Below, piece after piece: positions 1-7,072 of a stretch of DNA of 64,000 nucleotides. Below the pieces are notes generated by a model. The model saw nothing but the letters and a program-made list of their open reading frames with translations. It searched no databases and was not told the DNA's origin. The first letter of the stretch is position 1, and the number at the start of each line of letters is the position of its first letter. The stretch comes from Candidatus Iainarchaeum sp. (GTDB lineage: Archaea > Iainarchaeota > Iainarchaeia > Iainarchaeales > UBA10219), in the NCBI GenBank assembly GCA_018304425.1, contig JAGVWE010000002.1:62001-126000 (forward strand), in the 5' to 3' direction. A program made the position numbers and the translations under genes.

Positions 1-161
1 AGGTTGATGTGCTCGGGCACGCCAATGGTCAAATCGGCGTGGAAACGGAAGGCAAAATAGAGCGCGGCCGCCGAGCAAAAAGAGTCGACGTCGGCGCCGG
101 CATGCGTGAGAAGCAGGACTTTTTTTCCGCCGAGCGTGGAAAGGAACGCGGATGGATTCAA
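1..161 (-). CDS. DHH-family phosphoesterase, N-terminal part (cut by window edge)
   Basis: Immediately after the prefoldin stop the minus strand continues in the same frame from a TTG codon (TAATTG), with GGAAGG of the prefoldin tail as a possible ribosome site. About 53 residues are visible before the window ends. They include LLLTHAGADVDSFCSA, which resembles motif I of DHH phosphoesterases (His and Asp residues that bind metal). DHH proteins of archaea are usually exonucleases or oligonucleotide/cyclic-nucleotide hydrolases. It would be the last visible gene of the exosome super-operon. The family call rests on one motif, so the substrate is unknown and the TTG start is inferred from spacing. 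Confidence 0.55.
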   Translation of the reverse strand, partial: MNPSAFLSTLGGKKVLLLTHAGADVDSFCSAAALYFAFRFHADLTIGVPEHIN

Positions 162-536
162 TTACATCCCTTCCGCTTTTTTCTCCCTGCCTGTCTCGCC
201 GGCACCCGTTGCACCCGATCTCTCGATGAGCGACTTGAGTTTGGTCAGCTTGTCAACCAAAGCCGCTTCCTGTTTCTGCAGGGACTTCACGCGGACCTCG
301 GCGGACTCCTTTTGTTCCCCGATTTCCTTCTCGACTTTCTTGGCGTCGGAGAGGATGAGGATGTTGCCCACTGCCTTGTAGACCTTTTTTTCCTTCGAGT
401 TCTTCAACTCGCTGAGCGCCGCGTTCAAGGCGTTCGCCTGCAACTGCAGCTGCTGTTTCTGGTTGGTAATGCCCATGAGCTGGGCCCGGTTCCGCTCGAA
501 CTCGGTCACGTTCTGCTGGATGTTCTGTTCAGCCAT
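162..536 (-). CDS. pfdB: Prefoldin subunit beta
   Basis: Prefoldin is a jellyfish-shaped cytosolic chaperone made of two alpha and four beta subunits that hands unfolded proteins to the thermosome. This 124-residue protein has the beta-subunit pattern: two long helices (about residues 1-45 and 75-115) around a short central segment containing KVYKAVGNILI. Length is normal for the family. A longer upstream start is open, but the ATG at 536 is preceded by AGGAGGAAAT at good spacing and gives the expected N terminus MAEQNIQQ. The start overlaps the 3' end of the Pcc1 gene by 8 bp, suggesting translational coupling inside the super-operon. Confidence 0.95.
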   Translation of the reverse strand: MAEQNIQQNVTEFERNRAQLMGITNQKQQLQLQANALNAALSELKNSKEKKVYKAVGNILILSDAKKVEKEIGEQKESAEVRVKSLQKQEAALVDKLTKLKSLIERSGATGAGETGREKKAEGM

Positions 537-792
537 CGAAATTTCCTCCTTGCAATGCAATCCTCGAAACCAATTCAATGGATTTAAGGTAAGAGTTGGC
601 GGACGCCTTTAAAGCCGTCGCATCCCCTGCTGTAACTCTCAATGACAGAATGTTCTTATTAACCTTAACGTCCGTCCGCGACCGCTTCTCATGGCTTGCC
701 CCAATCTCTGGTTTCAAGGCCTTAAAAGCCGTTTCCGCGAGTTCCCGAGAAGGGAACTCTAAGGCCAGTTCAAGCCGGAATTCATCCTTCAA
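529..792 (-). CDS. pcc1: KEOPS complex subunit Pcc1
   Basis: Pcc1 is the small dimerising subunit of KEOPS, which makes t6A in ANN-decoding tRNAs together with Kae1, Bud32 and Cgi121. The frame from TTG at 792 gives 87 residues, the usual size, with the family pattern FRLELALEFPSRELAETAF, then DVKVNKNILSLRVTAGD and a C-terminal helix NSYLKSIELV. I chose the TTG because GGAG lies about 10 nt upstream; a GTG at 801 is also open but has GGAG almost touching it. It overlaps the Brix gene by 11 bp and the prefoldin gene by 8 bp, the standard archaeal order. Other KEOPS subunits are not in this window. Confidence 0.85.
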   Translation of the reverse strand: MKDEFRLELALEFPSRELAETAFKALKPEIGASHEKRSRTDVKVNKNILSLRVTAGDATALKASANSYLKSIELVSRIALQGGNFDG

Positions 793-1264
793 ACGAGACA
801 CGCTCCACGCAAAACGAGGGCCCCAGTTCGGCTTCGCCCCTCCGAAACGAGACCGTCTTCCCCTTTTCCGTCCAAGCGAATTCGGCCTCGCTGCAAACGA
901 GTTCAGGGTCAAGCAGCCGGCCAAGCAGGTCAGCGGCCTTCTTCCCGCGCACGTCCATGCTCACTTCCCCGACCACGAGCTTCTTCCACGACGCCTCCTT
1001 CACCACCGAGACCTCGGCTGAAAACGACTCCAGCCAGCCGCCCTCGGAGACCGCGATGCCGCGCCACTCGAACCGGTTTCCCTCCAGCGGCGAAACGATG
1101 ACTAGGACTTCAAGCCCCTGGTACCGCGCAAAGGAAACCAGCCAGTCAACGGATTTCCCCGCCCGCGACACAAAGAGCGAGCCGGGGAAAACGGCGGCAA
1201 GGGCTTTTGCCAGCCGCCTTGCCTTCCCCGAAGACTGCTTCGAACAGGAAAACAAGGCAGGCAT
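782..1264 (-). CDS. Brix domain ribosome-biogenesis protein
   Basis: Archaeal Brix (Imp4-like) proteins are single-domain relatives of eukaryotic Imp4/Rpf1 and are thought to bind rRNA during ribosome assembly. The 160-residue product has the expected alpha/beta layout, with SSGKARRLAKALAAVFPGS near the N terminus, a central LEVLVIVSPLEGN strand region and a late CVERVSF. A GTG at 1279 is possible, but the ATG at 1264 has GGGGAG at good spacing and a better N terminus. The gene lies between RNA polymerase subunit P and Pcc1, the conserved position in archaeal exosome super-operons, which supports the call more than sequence alone does. Confidence 0.8.
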   Translation of the reverse strand: MPALFSCSKQSSGKARRLAKALAAVFPGSLFVSRAGKSVDWLVSFARYQGLEVLVIVSPLEGNRFEWRGIAVSEGGWLESFSAEVSVVKEASWKKLVVGEVSMDVRGKKAADLLGRLLDPELVCSEAEFAWTEKGKTVSFRRGEAELGPSFCVERVSFEG

Positions 1265-1280
1265 GCTCGCGCTCCCCACG

Positions 1281-1412
1281 CTACCTCGCCTTGACTTCCT
1301 TGGTTAACGGGTCGCGCACCCTGAACAAGACCTTGTGGGCGCAGACCGGGCACCGGATGACTCCCTTGGGGAGCTCCGGAAACGTTTCCCCGCATTTGCC
1401 GCATTTGTACAT
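1281..1412 (-). CDS. rpo12: DNA-directed RNA polymerase subunit P (Rpo12)
   Basis: This 43-residue gene is easily missed. It reads MYKCGKCGETFPELPKGVIR, followed by CPVCAHKVLFRVRDP and a short lysine-rich end. Two CxxC pairs form the single zinc ribbon of archaeal subunit P, the homologue of eukaryotic Rpb12, which contacts Rpo2, Rpo3 and Rpo10 in the assembly platform of the polymerase. Length and cysteine spacing fit the family exactly. It sits between eL43 and Brix, as in many archaea. Confidence 0.95.
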   Translation of the reverse strand: MYKCGKCGETFPELPKGVIRCPVCAHKVLFRVRDPLTKEVKAR

Positions 1413-1429
1413 GTTTTCAACCTCGCTGT

Positions 1430-1936
1430 TCACTTGCCTTCAGGCGCCTCGGCCCCTTCGGGTGCCTCGGCTTTGTCCCCGGCCTGGGCTTCGGCCTGGG
1501 TCTCGGCTTCTGCCCCGGCCTTCTTCTTCCGGGCTCGCTTGGGTTTCGCGGGCGCGGCTGCCTCGGCGGCCTTGCCGGTTTCCTTTTCCTGTTCGAGTTC
1601 TTCCAGGATTTCCCGGGCCATACCCGTTCCCTTGGTCTCCTCGGTGGCTGCCGTCAGCGCGGAAACCATGGGCATGAAGCTCTTCTGGGAAACCATCTTG
1701 CGGATGATTTTTCCCGCCTGGGTCTCCGGAAGGTAGGTGCCGCCCGAAAACTTCAACTCGCATTTCCTGCAAAAAAAGATGCCCCGCTGCAGGCGCTTGA
1801 CCTTGGCATACCCGCAGTTCGGGCAGGCGTGCTTCTTTTTCTGCTCGGCTTCCACTTTCAGCAACCGCTTCCGGATGCCTATCCCGTACCTTGCACCGTA
1901 CCGGCCGGCACTCAAAACCTTCTGCGTCGAACCCAT
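1430..1936 (-). CDS. rpl37ae: Large ribosomal subunit protein eL43 (L37Ae) with long C-terminal tail
   Basis: eL43 is a zinc-ribbon protein of the 50S subunit. Residues 1-75 are canonical: a basic start (SAGRYGARYGIGIRKRL), then CPNCGYAKVKRLQRGIFFC and CRKCELKFSGGTY, giving the two CxxC pairs. The family normally ends soon after the ribbon, at about 70-95 residues. Here a further ~85 residues follow, rich in Ala, Glu, Lys and Pro with a basic patch KPKRARKKK and an acidic end. This tail looks disordered. The gene is in the exosome super-operon between Rrp42 and rpo12. Ribosomal identity is sure; the role of the tail is unknown. Confidence 0.95.
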   Translation of the reverse strand: MGSTQKVLSAGRYGARYGIGIRKRLLKVEAEQKKKHACPNCGYAKVKRLQRGIFFCRKCELKFSGGTYLPETQAGKIIRKMVSQKSFMPMVSALTAATEETKGTGMAREILEELEQEKETGKAAEAAAPAKPKRARKKKAGAEAETQAEAQAGDKAEAPEGAEAPEGK

Positions 1937-1946
1937 GCATTCTCAC

Positions 1947-2735
1947 CTATTCACAGTACTGCTTCCGCAACTCCTTGCCCTTCTTGAAGGCAAGCGCCAC
2001 GCACTTGTTGATTTCCTCCGGCGAAAACGCGCCCTCGCCTCCCTTCTGGAAAGCCGAGATGAAGTCGTCCTCGGTGGTGGTCACGGAAAACCGCGCGTCC
2101 AACGCCTTTTCCTCGGCCAGGCTGGGGTCCACGACCACGCTGTTCCCCACCTTGACGAATGTGCACATGACCGGCTTGCGCGCCAGCTTGAGCTTGCCCG
2201 CGAACTCTCCCTTCACCGGCTTGTCCTTGTCGTCCAGCTTCGGGATTTTCGTGTCCTGCAAGGCAATCAACGCGGCCAAGGCACAGGCGTCGAAGAGGTT
2301 GCCGTCGAAGTTCAAGACATAGATGTCGATGAACACGACCCAAACCAGCTCGCCCTCGCGGATGCAGAGGCTCTTGAAATCCAGGCAATTGGACTCGCGG
2401 ATGCCGCGGTCCACGACCCTGGAAAGCTCGATGGAGCCCTCCCGGGGCGGCCCGGCCTCGAAAGTCGGGTCAGCCAACGCCAAGAGCTCCGCACCCACGC
2501 TGATGGTGCCCGCGTCCGGCGTGTCCGGGAACGGTTCCCCGGGAATCATCTTGATGCCGGCGACGACATCCGTCTGGCCGAGCTTGATGCGGCAAATCCC
2601 GTCCGCGTTCTCGCTCACGTTCTTGATGACCTGCACAGGCCGGTATTCATCGAACTTCCGGCCATCGCTTCGCTTGCCCTCCCGGAGGGTGGCAAGCACC
2701 TTGTCCGCACTCAAATTCCACAAAATCTGGCTCAT
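1947..2735 (-). CDS. rrp42: Exosome complex component Rrp42
   Basis: Rrp42 is the non-catalytic RNase PH-like subunit that alternates with Rrp41 in the hexameric ring of the archaeal exosome, the phosphorolytic 3'-5' RNA degradation and tailing machine. The 262-residue product has normal length. It has the family opening LREGKRSDGRKFDEYRPVQV, a central GPPREGSIELSRVVDRGIR and the C-terminal helix region. The start codon overlaps the Rrp41 stop as ATGA, so translation is probably coupled and equal amounts are made. Next gene downstream is eL43, 10 bp away. Confidence 0.95.
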   Translation of the reverse strand: MSQILWNLSADKVLATLREGKRSDGRKFDEYRPVQVIKNVSENADGICRIKLGQTDVVAGIKMIPGEPFPDTPDAGTISVGAELLALADPTFEAGPPREGSIELSRVVDRGIRESNCLDFKSLCIREGELVWVVFIDIYVLNFDGNLFDACALAALIALQDTKIPKLDDKDKPVKGEFAGKLKLARKPVMCTFVKVGNSVVVDPSLAEEKALDARFSVTTTEDDFISAFQKGGEGAFSPEEINKCVALAFKKGKELRKQYCE

Positions 2736-3526
2736 TCCACAACACCTTCTTCCGCCGCCCGGGCACCGGCTTCCATGTCGCCGCTATTGCCTTCCACGGC
2801 ATACTTTTTCTTCAACGCTTCCTTCTGCAACTCGTACACTTTTTTCACGTGCTGGAACGCGAGTTTCTGGGATTCCTCCCACTCCTTCTGCGTCATCAAG
2901 CCATCCAACTGCAGCAAGACCACCTCGCCGAGGTTGGGCAGGATGGCCATGGGGATGTCCACCGCGTCCGGGGCGTCCTCTTCGGCCTTGTTGAGGTCCA
3001 CCAGCAGATGGCCTCCCGCCTTGCCGACGCCGATGCCCGCGACCAAGTCCCTCATCGGGATGCCCGCGTCCGCCAGCGCCACGGATGCAGCCGTCAAGGC
3101 CGCGACCCGCGTGCCCGCGTTGCTGTCCAGGATTTCCACGTCCACGTCGATGGCCGTGTTCGGAAACCGCTCCAGGAAAATCGCACGCGCCAAAGCCTCT
3201 CCCGAGACCTTCGAAATCTCGATCTCGCGGCGGCCCGGCTTCGGGTTCTTCCGGTCAGGCACCGAAAAGGCAGCCATCCTGTAGGTGTAGCGCACGATGG
3301 CCTTATAGGGGTTAGCCAGGTGCTTGGGCAGGCACTCCCTTGGCCCGTAAACGCTGGCCAAGACCTTGTTCTGCCCCCACTCCACGTACGCGGAACCGTC
3401 CGCACGCGGGATGACTCCCACTTCGACCTTTATCTTCCGCAACTCGTCCGCCTTGCGGCCGTCAAGCCGCTTGCCTGACTTGTCCACATAGGTCACTGTT
3501 TCTTCGCTTCCAGTTTTTTTCGCCAT
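2732..3526 (-). CDS. rrp41: Exosome complex component Rrp41 (catalytic)
   Basis: Rrp41 carries the phosphorolytic active site of the archaeal exosome ring. Residues 18-245 cover the RNase PH fold: KRLDGRKADELRKIKVEVGV, the RNA-binding RYTYRMAAFS and the acidic active-site region KAEEDAPDAVDIPMAILP. The 264-residue length is slightly above average because of a short low-complexity tail (GNSGDMEAGARAAEEG). It starts 26 bp after Rrp4 and overlaps Rrp42 by 4 bp. Conserved order Rrp4-Rrp41-Rrp42 confirms the assignment. Confidence 0.96.
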   Translation of the reverse strand: MAKKTGSEETVTYVDKSGKRLDGRKADELRKIKVEVGVIPRADGSAYVEWGQNKVLASVYGPRECLPKHLANPYKAIVRYTYRMAAFSVPDRKNPKPGRREIEISKVSGEALARAIFLERFPNTAIDVDVEILDSNAGTRVAALTAASVALADAGIPMRDLVAGIGVGKAGGHLLVDLNKAEEDAPDAVDIPMAILPNLGEVVLLQLDGLMTQKEWEESQKLAFQHVKKVYELQKEALKKKYAVEGNSGDMEAGARAAEEGVVE

Positions 3527-3551
3527 AAACCATTCACATCCTTTTCAAGCA

Positions 3552-4217
3552 TCACGCGTACTTCGCGGCCTCGGCCTTCCTGCCCTCTTCGCGCAGGAAA
3601 GAAGTCACGCGGTCCGTCAGGTTATCCAAATGGGCTTCGCGTTCAATGATTTCAACGGCCTTGATGGCCAGGCCCACGTTCGAGCCCTTCAACCAGATCC
3701 GGCCGTTCCTGCCCACGAGCATCGAGCAACCCGTGCCCCGCTTCAACACTTCCAGCATCGAGCCGTTCCGGCCGATGACGCGCGGGATCTTCACCGGGCT
3801 CACCGAAATGAGGTCGCCCCCGTAAAACACGCGGGACTGCTCGAGTTCGAGCTCGTTCATTTCGTTGACGTGCGCCACCTTCGCCGAGACGATGGTGCCC
3901 GGTTTCAGGTTCTCCGGCAGCTCCTTCTTGGAGACGAAGGCCGGGTAAAAGTGGTTGACGTCCGTGGTATAGCCCGCGAACTTCTCCGAAATCAACACCC
4001 CGACAACCAGGTCCCCCGCCTGCGCGACGTACTTGCCTTCCAGGGGAACCACGCTTGCCGAGTCGCCGTCGATGCGGGCCATGCCCAGGCAATCCGAGTA
4101 AATCCTTCCCTGGTGGAGGTATACGTGCTGTCCGAGCTTCTTCCTCTCCTCGGTCACGACTTCCCCGGGGACCACGACTATTTTCGCATTGTTTTCATTC
4201 AATCCAATCACTTCCAC
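3552..4217 (-). CDS. rrp4: Exosome complex RNA-binding component Rrp4
   Basis: Rrp4 caps the exosome ring and feeds RNA into the pore. The 221-residue product shows an N-terminal domain (VVVPGEVV), an S1 domain (about 60-135, with GDLVVGVLISEKFAGYTTDV) and a KH domain whose GxxG loops read VIGRNGSM and LVGRNGRIWL (about 140-205). The start is GTG, overlapping the SBDS stop as TAGTG, which points to coupled translation. Length and domain order are typical. A Csl4 gene is not visible in this window. Confidence 0.95.
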   Translation of the reverse strand: MEVIGLNENNAKIVVVPGEVVTEERKKLGQHVYLHQGRIYSDCLGMARIDGDSASVVPLEGKYVAQAGDLVVGVLISEKFAGYTTDVNHFYPAFVSKKELPENLKPGTIVSAKVAHVNEMNELELEQSRVFYGGDLISVSPVKIPRVIGRNGSMLEVLKRGTGCSMLVGRNGRIWLKGSNVGLAIKAVEIIEREAHLDNLTDRVTSFLREEGRKAEAAKYA

Positions 4218-4915
4218 TACTTGGTTTCAACCAGTTTCGATTCGACGCTTCCATGCGTCAAATGATTCAATTCATTGAAGAGGTCCTGCTTCAATCCAGC
4301 GGGAACCTCCACCAATGCAATCAAAGAACCGTCATTCTGCCATTCCTCTTTCTTCAAATCATACTTGTGGAGCACGGCCGTGGCCTTCCCCGCGTACAGG
4401 GCGGGAACCCTGACCGCGACCCGCAACTGTTCCATGGAAATCGGGATGAGCCTCCGGATTTCCTTGAGGATGCCCGGAACCTGTTCCTGGGAGGACTTGT
4501 TCAAGTCCACCTGGATCCTGGCCTCCTCCATGGCCAACGCGATGCGCTGCGGGGGATGCGGGGCCTGCGTCTGCGGGTTCACCGCGTTCCGGGCGATGAA
4601 CTGGATGACTTCCGCCTTCCGCTTTTCCAGCATTTCCCTGCGTTGCTGCGTCGTTAACTGTACTTCTCCCTCCCGGACAATGCGCTCCACGACCGTTTTG
4701 AGGTCGCTGGTGCCGAAGACCGCCTTGATGCGTTCCTCGCTTTTCACGTCCCCCTTGTGGGCGTCCTTGAACACCGAGTCGATGACAAGCAAGTCCTCGA
4801 TGGCGACTTTCCCGCCATGCTTCAATTCCATGGCCAGGTTCGGGTCCACTAACAACTCGAACCGCTCGCCCGCGTGCTCATACCTTGCGATTACCGCGTC
4901 TTCCAATTTAACCAT
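4217..4915 (-). CDS. sbds: SBDS family ribosome maturation protein
   Basis: SBDS proteins help release the anti-association factor aIF6 from the 50S subunit in eukaryotes and are probably late ribosome maturation factors in archaea. The 232-residue product has the three expected domains: N-terminal FYSH domain (VIARYEHAGERFELLVDP), central helical domain (TQQRREMLEKRKAEVIQFIA, then NPQTQAPHPPQRIALAMEEA) and a C-terminal ferredoxin-like domain starting near SMEQLRVAVRVPA. It lies between proteasome alpha and Rrp4, the conserved archaeal neighbourhood. Confidence 0.96.
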   Translation of the reverse strand: MVKLEDAVIARYEHAGERFELLVDPNLAMELKHGGKVAIEDLLVIDSVFKDAHKGDVKSEERIKAVFGTSDLKTVVERIVREGEVQLTTQQRREMLEKRKAEVIQFIARNAVNPQTQAPHPPQRIALAMEEARIQVDLNKSSQEQVPGILKEIRRLIPISMEQLRVAVRVPALYAGKATAVLHKYDLKKEEWQNDGSLIALVEVPAGLKQDLFNELNHLTHGSVESKLVETK

Positions 4916-4945
4916 GCAAATGCCTTGGGCTCGAACCCAATCAAT

Positions 4946-5674
4946 TCACTTTGCCGAAGTCCCCAAATAAGACTTGAGCTTGTCATTGGGTATCCGCGTG
5001 AACACCCGCTTCGAGTCAATGAAAGCGAACTCGACGCGTTTCAGGTCGAGCTTCTCCTTCTCGCCGAGGCTGCCCTCGATGGCCTTCAACAACAACTTCA
5101 TGCCGTCCTCCAAGGAAATGTCTTCCTTGTACTCCTTTTCCAGGATTTCCATGGCCTTGGCCTTGCCCTTCCCGATGGCAATGGCCTGGTACTCGGCCAG
5201 GGCACCGGATGGCTCGGTCTCGAACAACCGCTTGCCCGAATTGTCCACGCCCCCCACGATGAACGAGATGCCAAAGGGCCGCATGCCCCCGTACTGGGTG
5301 AACAACTGCATGATGTTGGAAATGTCTTTCACCAGGGTCTCGAGCTGAATGGATTCCTCGTAGTACATCTGGTTTTCCTGGGCCTTTCCCCGGGCAATGC
5401 CCACCAGCCTCCGCGCGTCCCCCACGAGGCCCGCGGAAACCACGGCAATGTGCTTGTCCACGACGAACATCTTCTCAATGCTGTCCGGGAGGAGCAGCCT
5501 GCTGGGCACCTTCTTCTCGGCCCCGAACAAGACGCCGTCCTTGTACTTCAAGGCCACGCCAATGGTGCCCTGGCTCACGATCTTGGACGCGTACTCCACC
5601 TGGTAGAGCCTACCGTCCGGACTGAACATCGTGGCCACGCGGTCATACTGACTGGACTGTGAAACCGGATACAA
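4946..5674 (-). CDS. psmA: Proteasome subunit alpha
   Basis: Alpha subunits form the outer gating rings of the 20S proteasome. The frame is open to 5779, but the family N terminus (YDRxxTxFSPDGRLYQVEYA) lies well inside. A TTG at 5674 gives MYPVSQSSQYDRVATMFSP and is preceded by GAGGTG at 8 nt, so I take it as the start (242 residues, normal length). Alpha hallmarks are the FSPDGRLYQVEYASK signature and the absence of an N-terminal catalytic Thr after a propeptide. It is the first gene of the exosome super-operon and has its own promoter. The beta subunit is not in this window. Confidence 0.95.
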   Translation of the reverse strand: MYPVSQSSQYDRVATMFSPDGRLYQVEYASKIVSQGTIGVALKYKDGVLFGAEKKVPSRLLLPDSIEKMFVVDKHIAVVSAGLVGDARRLVGIARGKAQENQMYYEESIQLETLVKDISNIMQLFTQYGGMRPFGISFIVGGVDNSGKRLFETEPSGALAEYQAIAIGKGKAKAMEILEKEYKEDISLEDGMKLLLKAIEGSLGEKEKLDLKRVEFAFIDSKRVFTRIPNDKLKSYLGTSAK

Positions 5675-5683
5675 GCAAAAACA

Positions 5684-5747
5684 CCTCTCAAAAAGGCTCC
5701 CAATTACCCTTAAACTATCTATTATAACTGTGATAGGTTTTAAATGG
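5684..5747 (-). promoter_or_regulatory. Promoter and leader of the proteasome/exosome super-operon
   Basis: On the minus strand CCATTTAAAACC (5747-5736) is a good archaeal TATA box. A start of transcription about 25 bp downstream would give a leader of about 40 nt, containing the GAGGTG ribosome site (about 5689-5684) used by the TTG start at 5674. This is one of the few genes here with a leader and Shine-Dalgarno site rather than a leaderless start. Confidence 0.6.
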
Positions 5748-5798
5748 TTTCCATGGCCTGCGCCAAGAGAATGGCGCAATCAAGGCAATGGACGGCTT

Positions 5799-6209
5799 TT
5801 AACACGCGTTGACGCTGGGCTCGCAGTAGGCGTCCTGGCAGGCAAACAACTGGCACGATGTGTTGAGGCTCGCGCAGTCCCTGTCCGCGGAACAGGACTT
5901 CCGGTAACCGGTTGCCAGGCCAGCGGCCGGCAAGCCAAAGCCCTCCCCCAAGGGGTTGTCCGACAAGATGTAGGGGCTGTTCTCGTTCATGGGCCCCAGG
6001 GGAACCCGTTGCTGCACGTCACCCGATGGAACCGGGCTTGGCCCTGGCCCCTGCACCTGCTGGGGCGCCTGCGGCGGCTGGGCTTGGGGGGACGCCGGCA
6101 CCGGCTTGCCCCCCACAGGGGGCTTGGGGGCATCCTGTTGGAGTTGCACGCAACCTGCCAAGGACGCCAAGACCAGCAACGAAACCACGAGGAAACCAGT
6201 CACGCGCAT
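5799..6209 (-). CDS. Small secreted lipoprotein, proline-rich
   Basis: A 136-residue protein with a signal peptide and lipobox (VVSLLVLASLAGC) followed by a proline/glutamine-rich linker (about residues 25-70) and a C-terminal cysteine-rich part: CSADRDCASLNTSCQLFAC, then CEPSVNAC. The six or more late cysteines suggest disulphide bonds outside the cell. The ATG at 6209 is chosen because a TATA-like box CCTTAAATAACT lies about 26 bp upstream, making the mRNA leaderless. It is divergent from the next gene. No family is recognised; it is probably anchored in the outer face of the membrane. Confidence 0.75.
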   Translation of the reverse strand: MRVTGFLVVSLLVLASLAGCVQLQQDAPKPPVGGKPVPASPQAQPPQAPQQVQGPGPSPVPSGDVQQRVPLGPMNENSPYILSDNPLGEGFGLPAAGLATGYRKSCSADRDCASLNTSCQLFACQDAYCEPSVNAC

Positions 6210-6227
6210 GCATAGAATAGGGGCCGA

Positions 6228-6276
6228 GGAGTTATTTAAGGGTTTGGGAATGGCACGGAAAAGGTTAATTAAGGTG
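6228..6276. promoter_or_regulatory. Divergent TATA boxes for the lipoprotein and the 6295 gene
   Basis: The minus strand has CCTTAAATAACT (about 6240-6229), 26 bp before the lipoprotein ATG. The plus strand has GGTTAATTAAGG (about 6263-6274), 26 bp before the ATG at 6295. Both fit the leaderless pattern that recurs through this window. Confidence 0.55.
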
Positions 6277-6294
6277 GGCGGCAACAATTCTGGT

Positions 6295-7005
6295 ATGGCC
6301 TACACGCACCTCGACCGCGCCGTCAAGCGCGTGCGACGGGGAAAGAACCCGGCCACGCCGCGGCTGGCGCGAAGAGCCGTGTTTGCCTTGGGCAAGCGGG
6401 GCCGCCAGGCCGAAGCCAAGTGGCACCGGCGCGTGGCCTGGTACGCGGACCAATCCATTCAAAGACTGCAGAGCGCCCGAGCGGACATTATCGCTGGCAG
6501 GTATTTACCGAGACTGTTGTCGACCGTCTTGTCTCCCCGCCACCACCGCAAGCCGCATGCCAAGCAGTTCGTGGCGCGCATGGCCGGCACGGTGGCAGCC
6601 TCAACCGGCAGCGTGGCAGGCGGCTATGCCACGGGCTCGGTCTGGGGTTTGCTGGCGGGAATTGGGGTCGGCTTCGCCTTGGGAGCGACCGGCATCCGGC
6701 GTGCAACCAACCGCAGGCTGCCCCGGGACGCTCGACTGGTGCAGGCAGTCGATGAATTCCTGCTGGAAGGAGGCTTCTGGTGCCATGGCAGGGGAGACAC
6801 GTGGGTCAACGCCAGCAAAAACGGGGAATACTCCGTGGAATCAACGGGCAAACGATTTGTAAGCGAAGTCAAGGCAAGCAACCGACAGCGGGTGGAGGAA
6901 TTGCTGGCCCTGCTCAGAAAAGTCCGAAAAGCCCATTACGACGCGATGCTCGGCGCCGAAGCAAGGCTGGCCGAAAAAAACCCGGAAGTCCCTGACGGCA
7001 CGTAG
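6295..7005 (+). CDS. Membrane protein with basic N terminus, paralogue of the next gene
   Basis: Unrecognised 236-residue protein. It has a very basic N-terminal ~85 residues (RAVKRVRRGK, then RLARRAVFALGKRGRQ), two adjacent hydrophobic glycine-rich segments at about 100-145 (TGSVAGGYATGSVWGLLAGI, then GVGFALGATG), and a soluble helical C terminus. An upstream ATG at 6250 is open, but TATA spacing and alignment of MAYTHLDRAVKRV with the start of the next gene favour 6295. The following gene has the same plan, so the two probably arose by duplication. The hairpin of hydrophobic segments could insert in the membrane with both termini inside. Function unknown. Confidence 0.7.
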   Translation: MAYTHLDRAVKRVRRGKNPATPRLARRAVFALGKRGRQAEAKWHRRVAWYADQSIQRLQSARADIIAGRYLPRLLSTVLSPRHHRKPHAKQFVARMAGTVAASTGSVAGGYATGSVWGLLAGIGVGFALGATGIRRATNRRLPRDARLVQAVDEFLLEGGFWCHGRGDTWVNASKNGEYSVESTGKRFVSEVKASNRQRVEELLALLRKVRKAHYDAMLGAEARLAEKNPEVPDGT

Positions 7006-7072
7006 TCAGGGCTTGACTTCCTGGTTCTCCAAAACCCAATAATTAAATACAACAAATGCACAAGGCATATTC

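Noticed and set aside
1737-3284. 515-codon plus-strand open frame
   Set aside because: It is a shadow of Rrp42 and Rrp41 on the other strand; GC-rich codons keep the antisense frame open.
6250-6294. ATG at 6250 as start of the membrane protein
   Set aside because: The TATA box is only about 15 bp before it, while 6295 has the standard distance and aligns with the paralogue's start.
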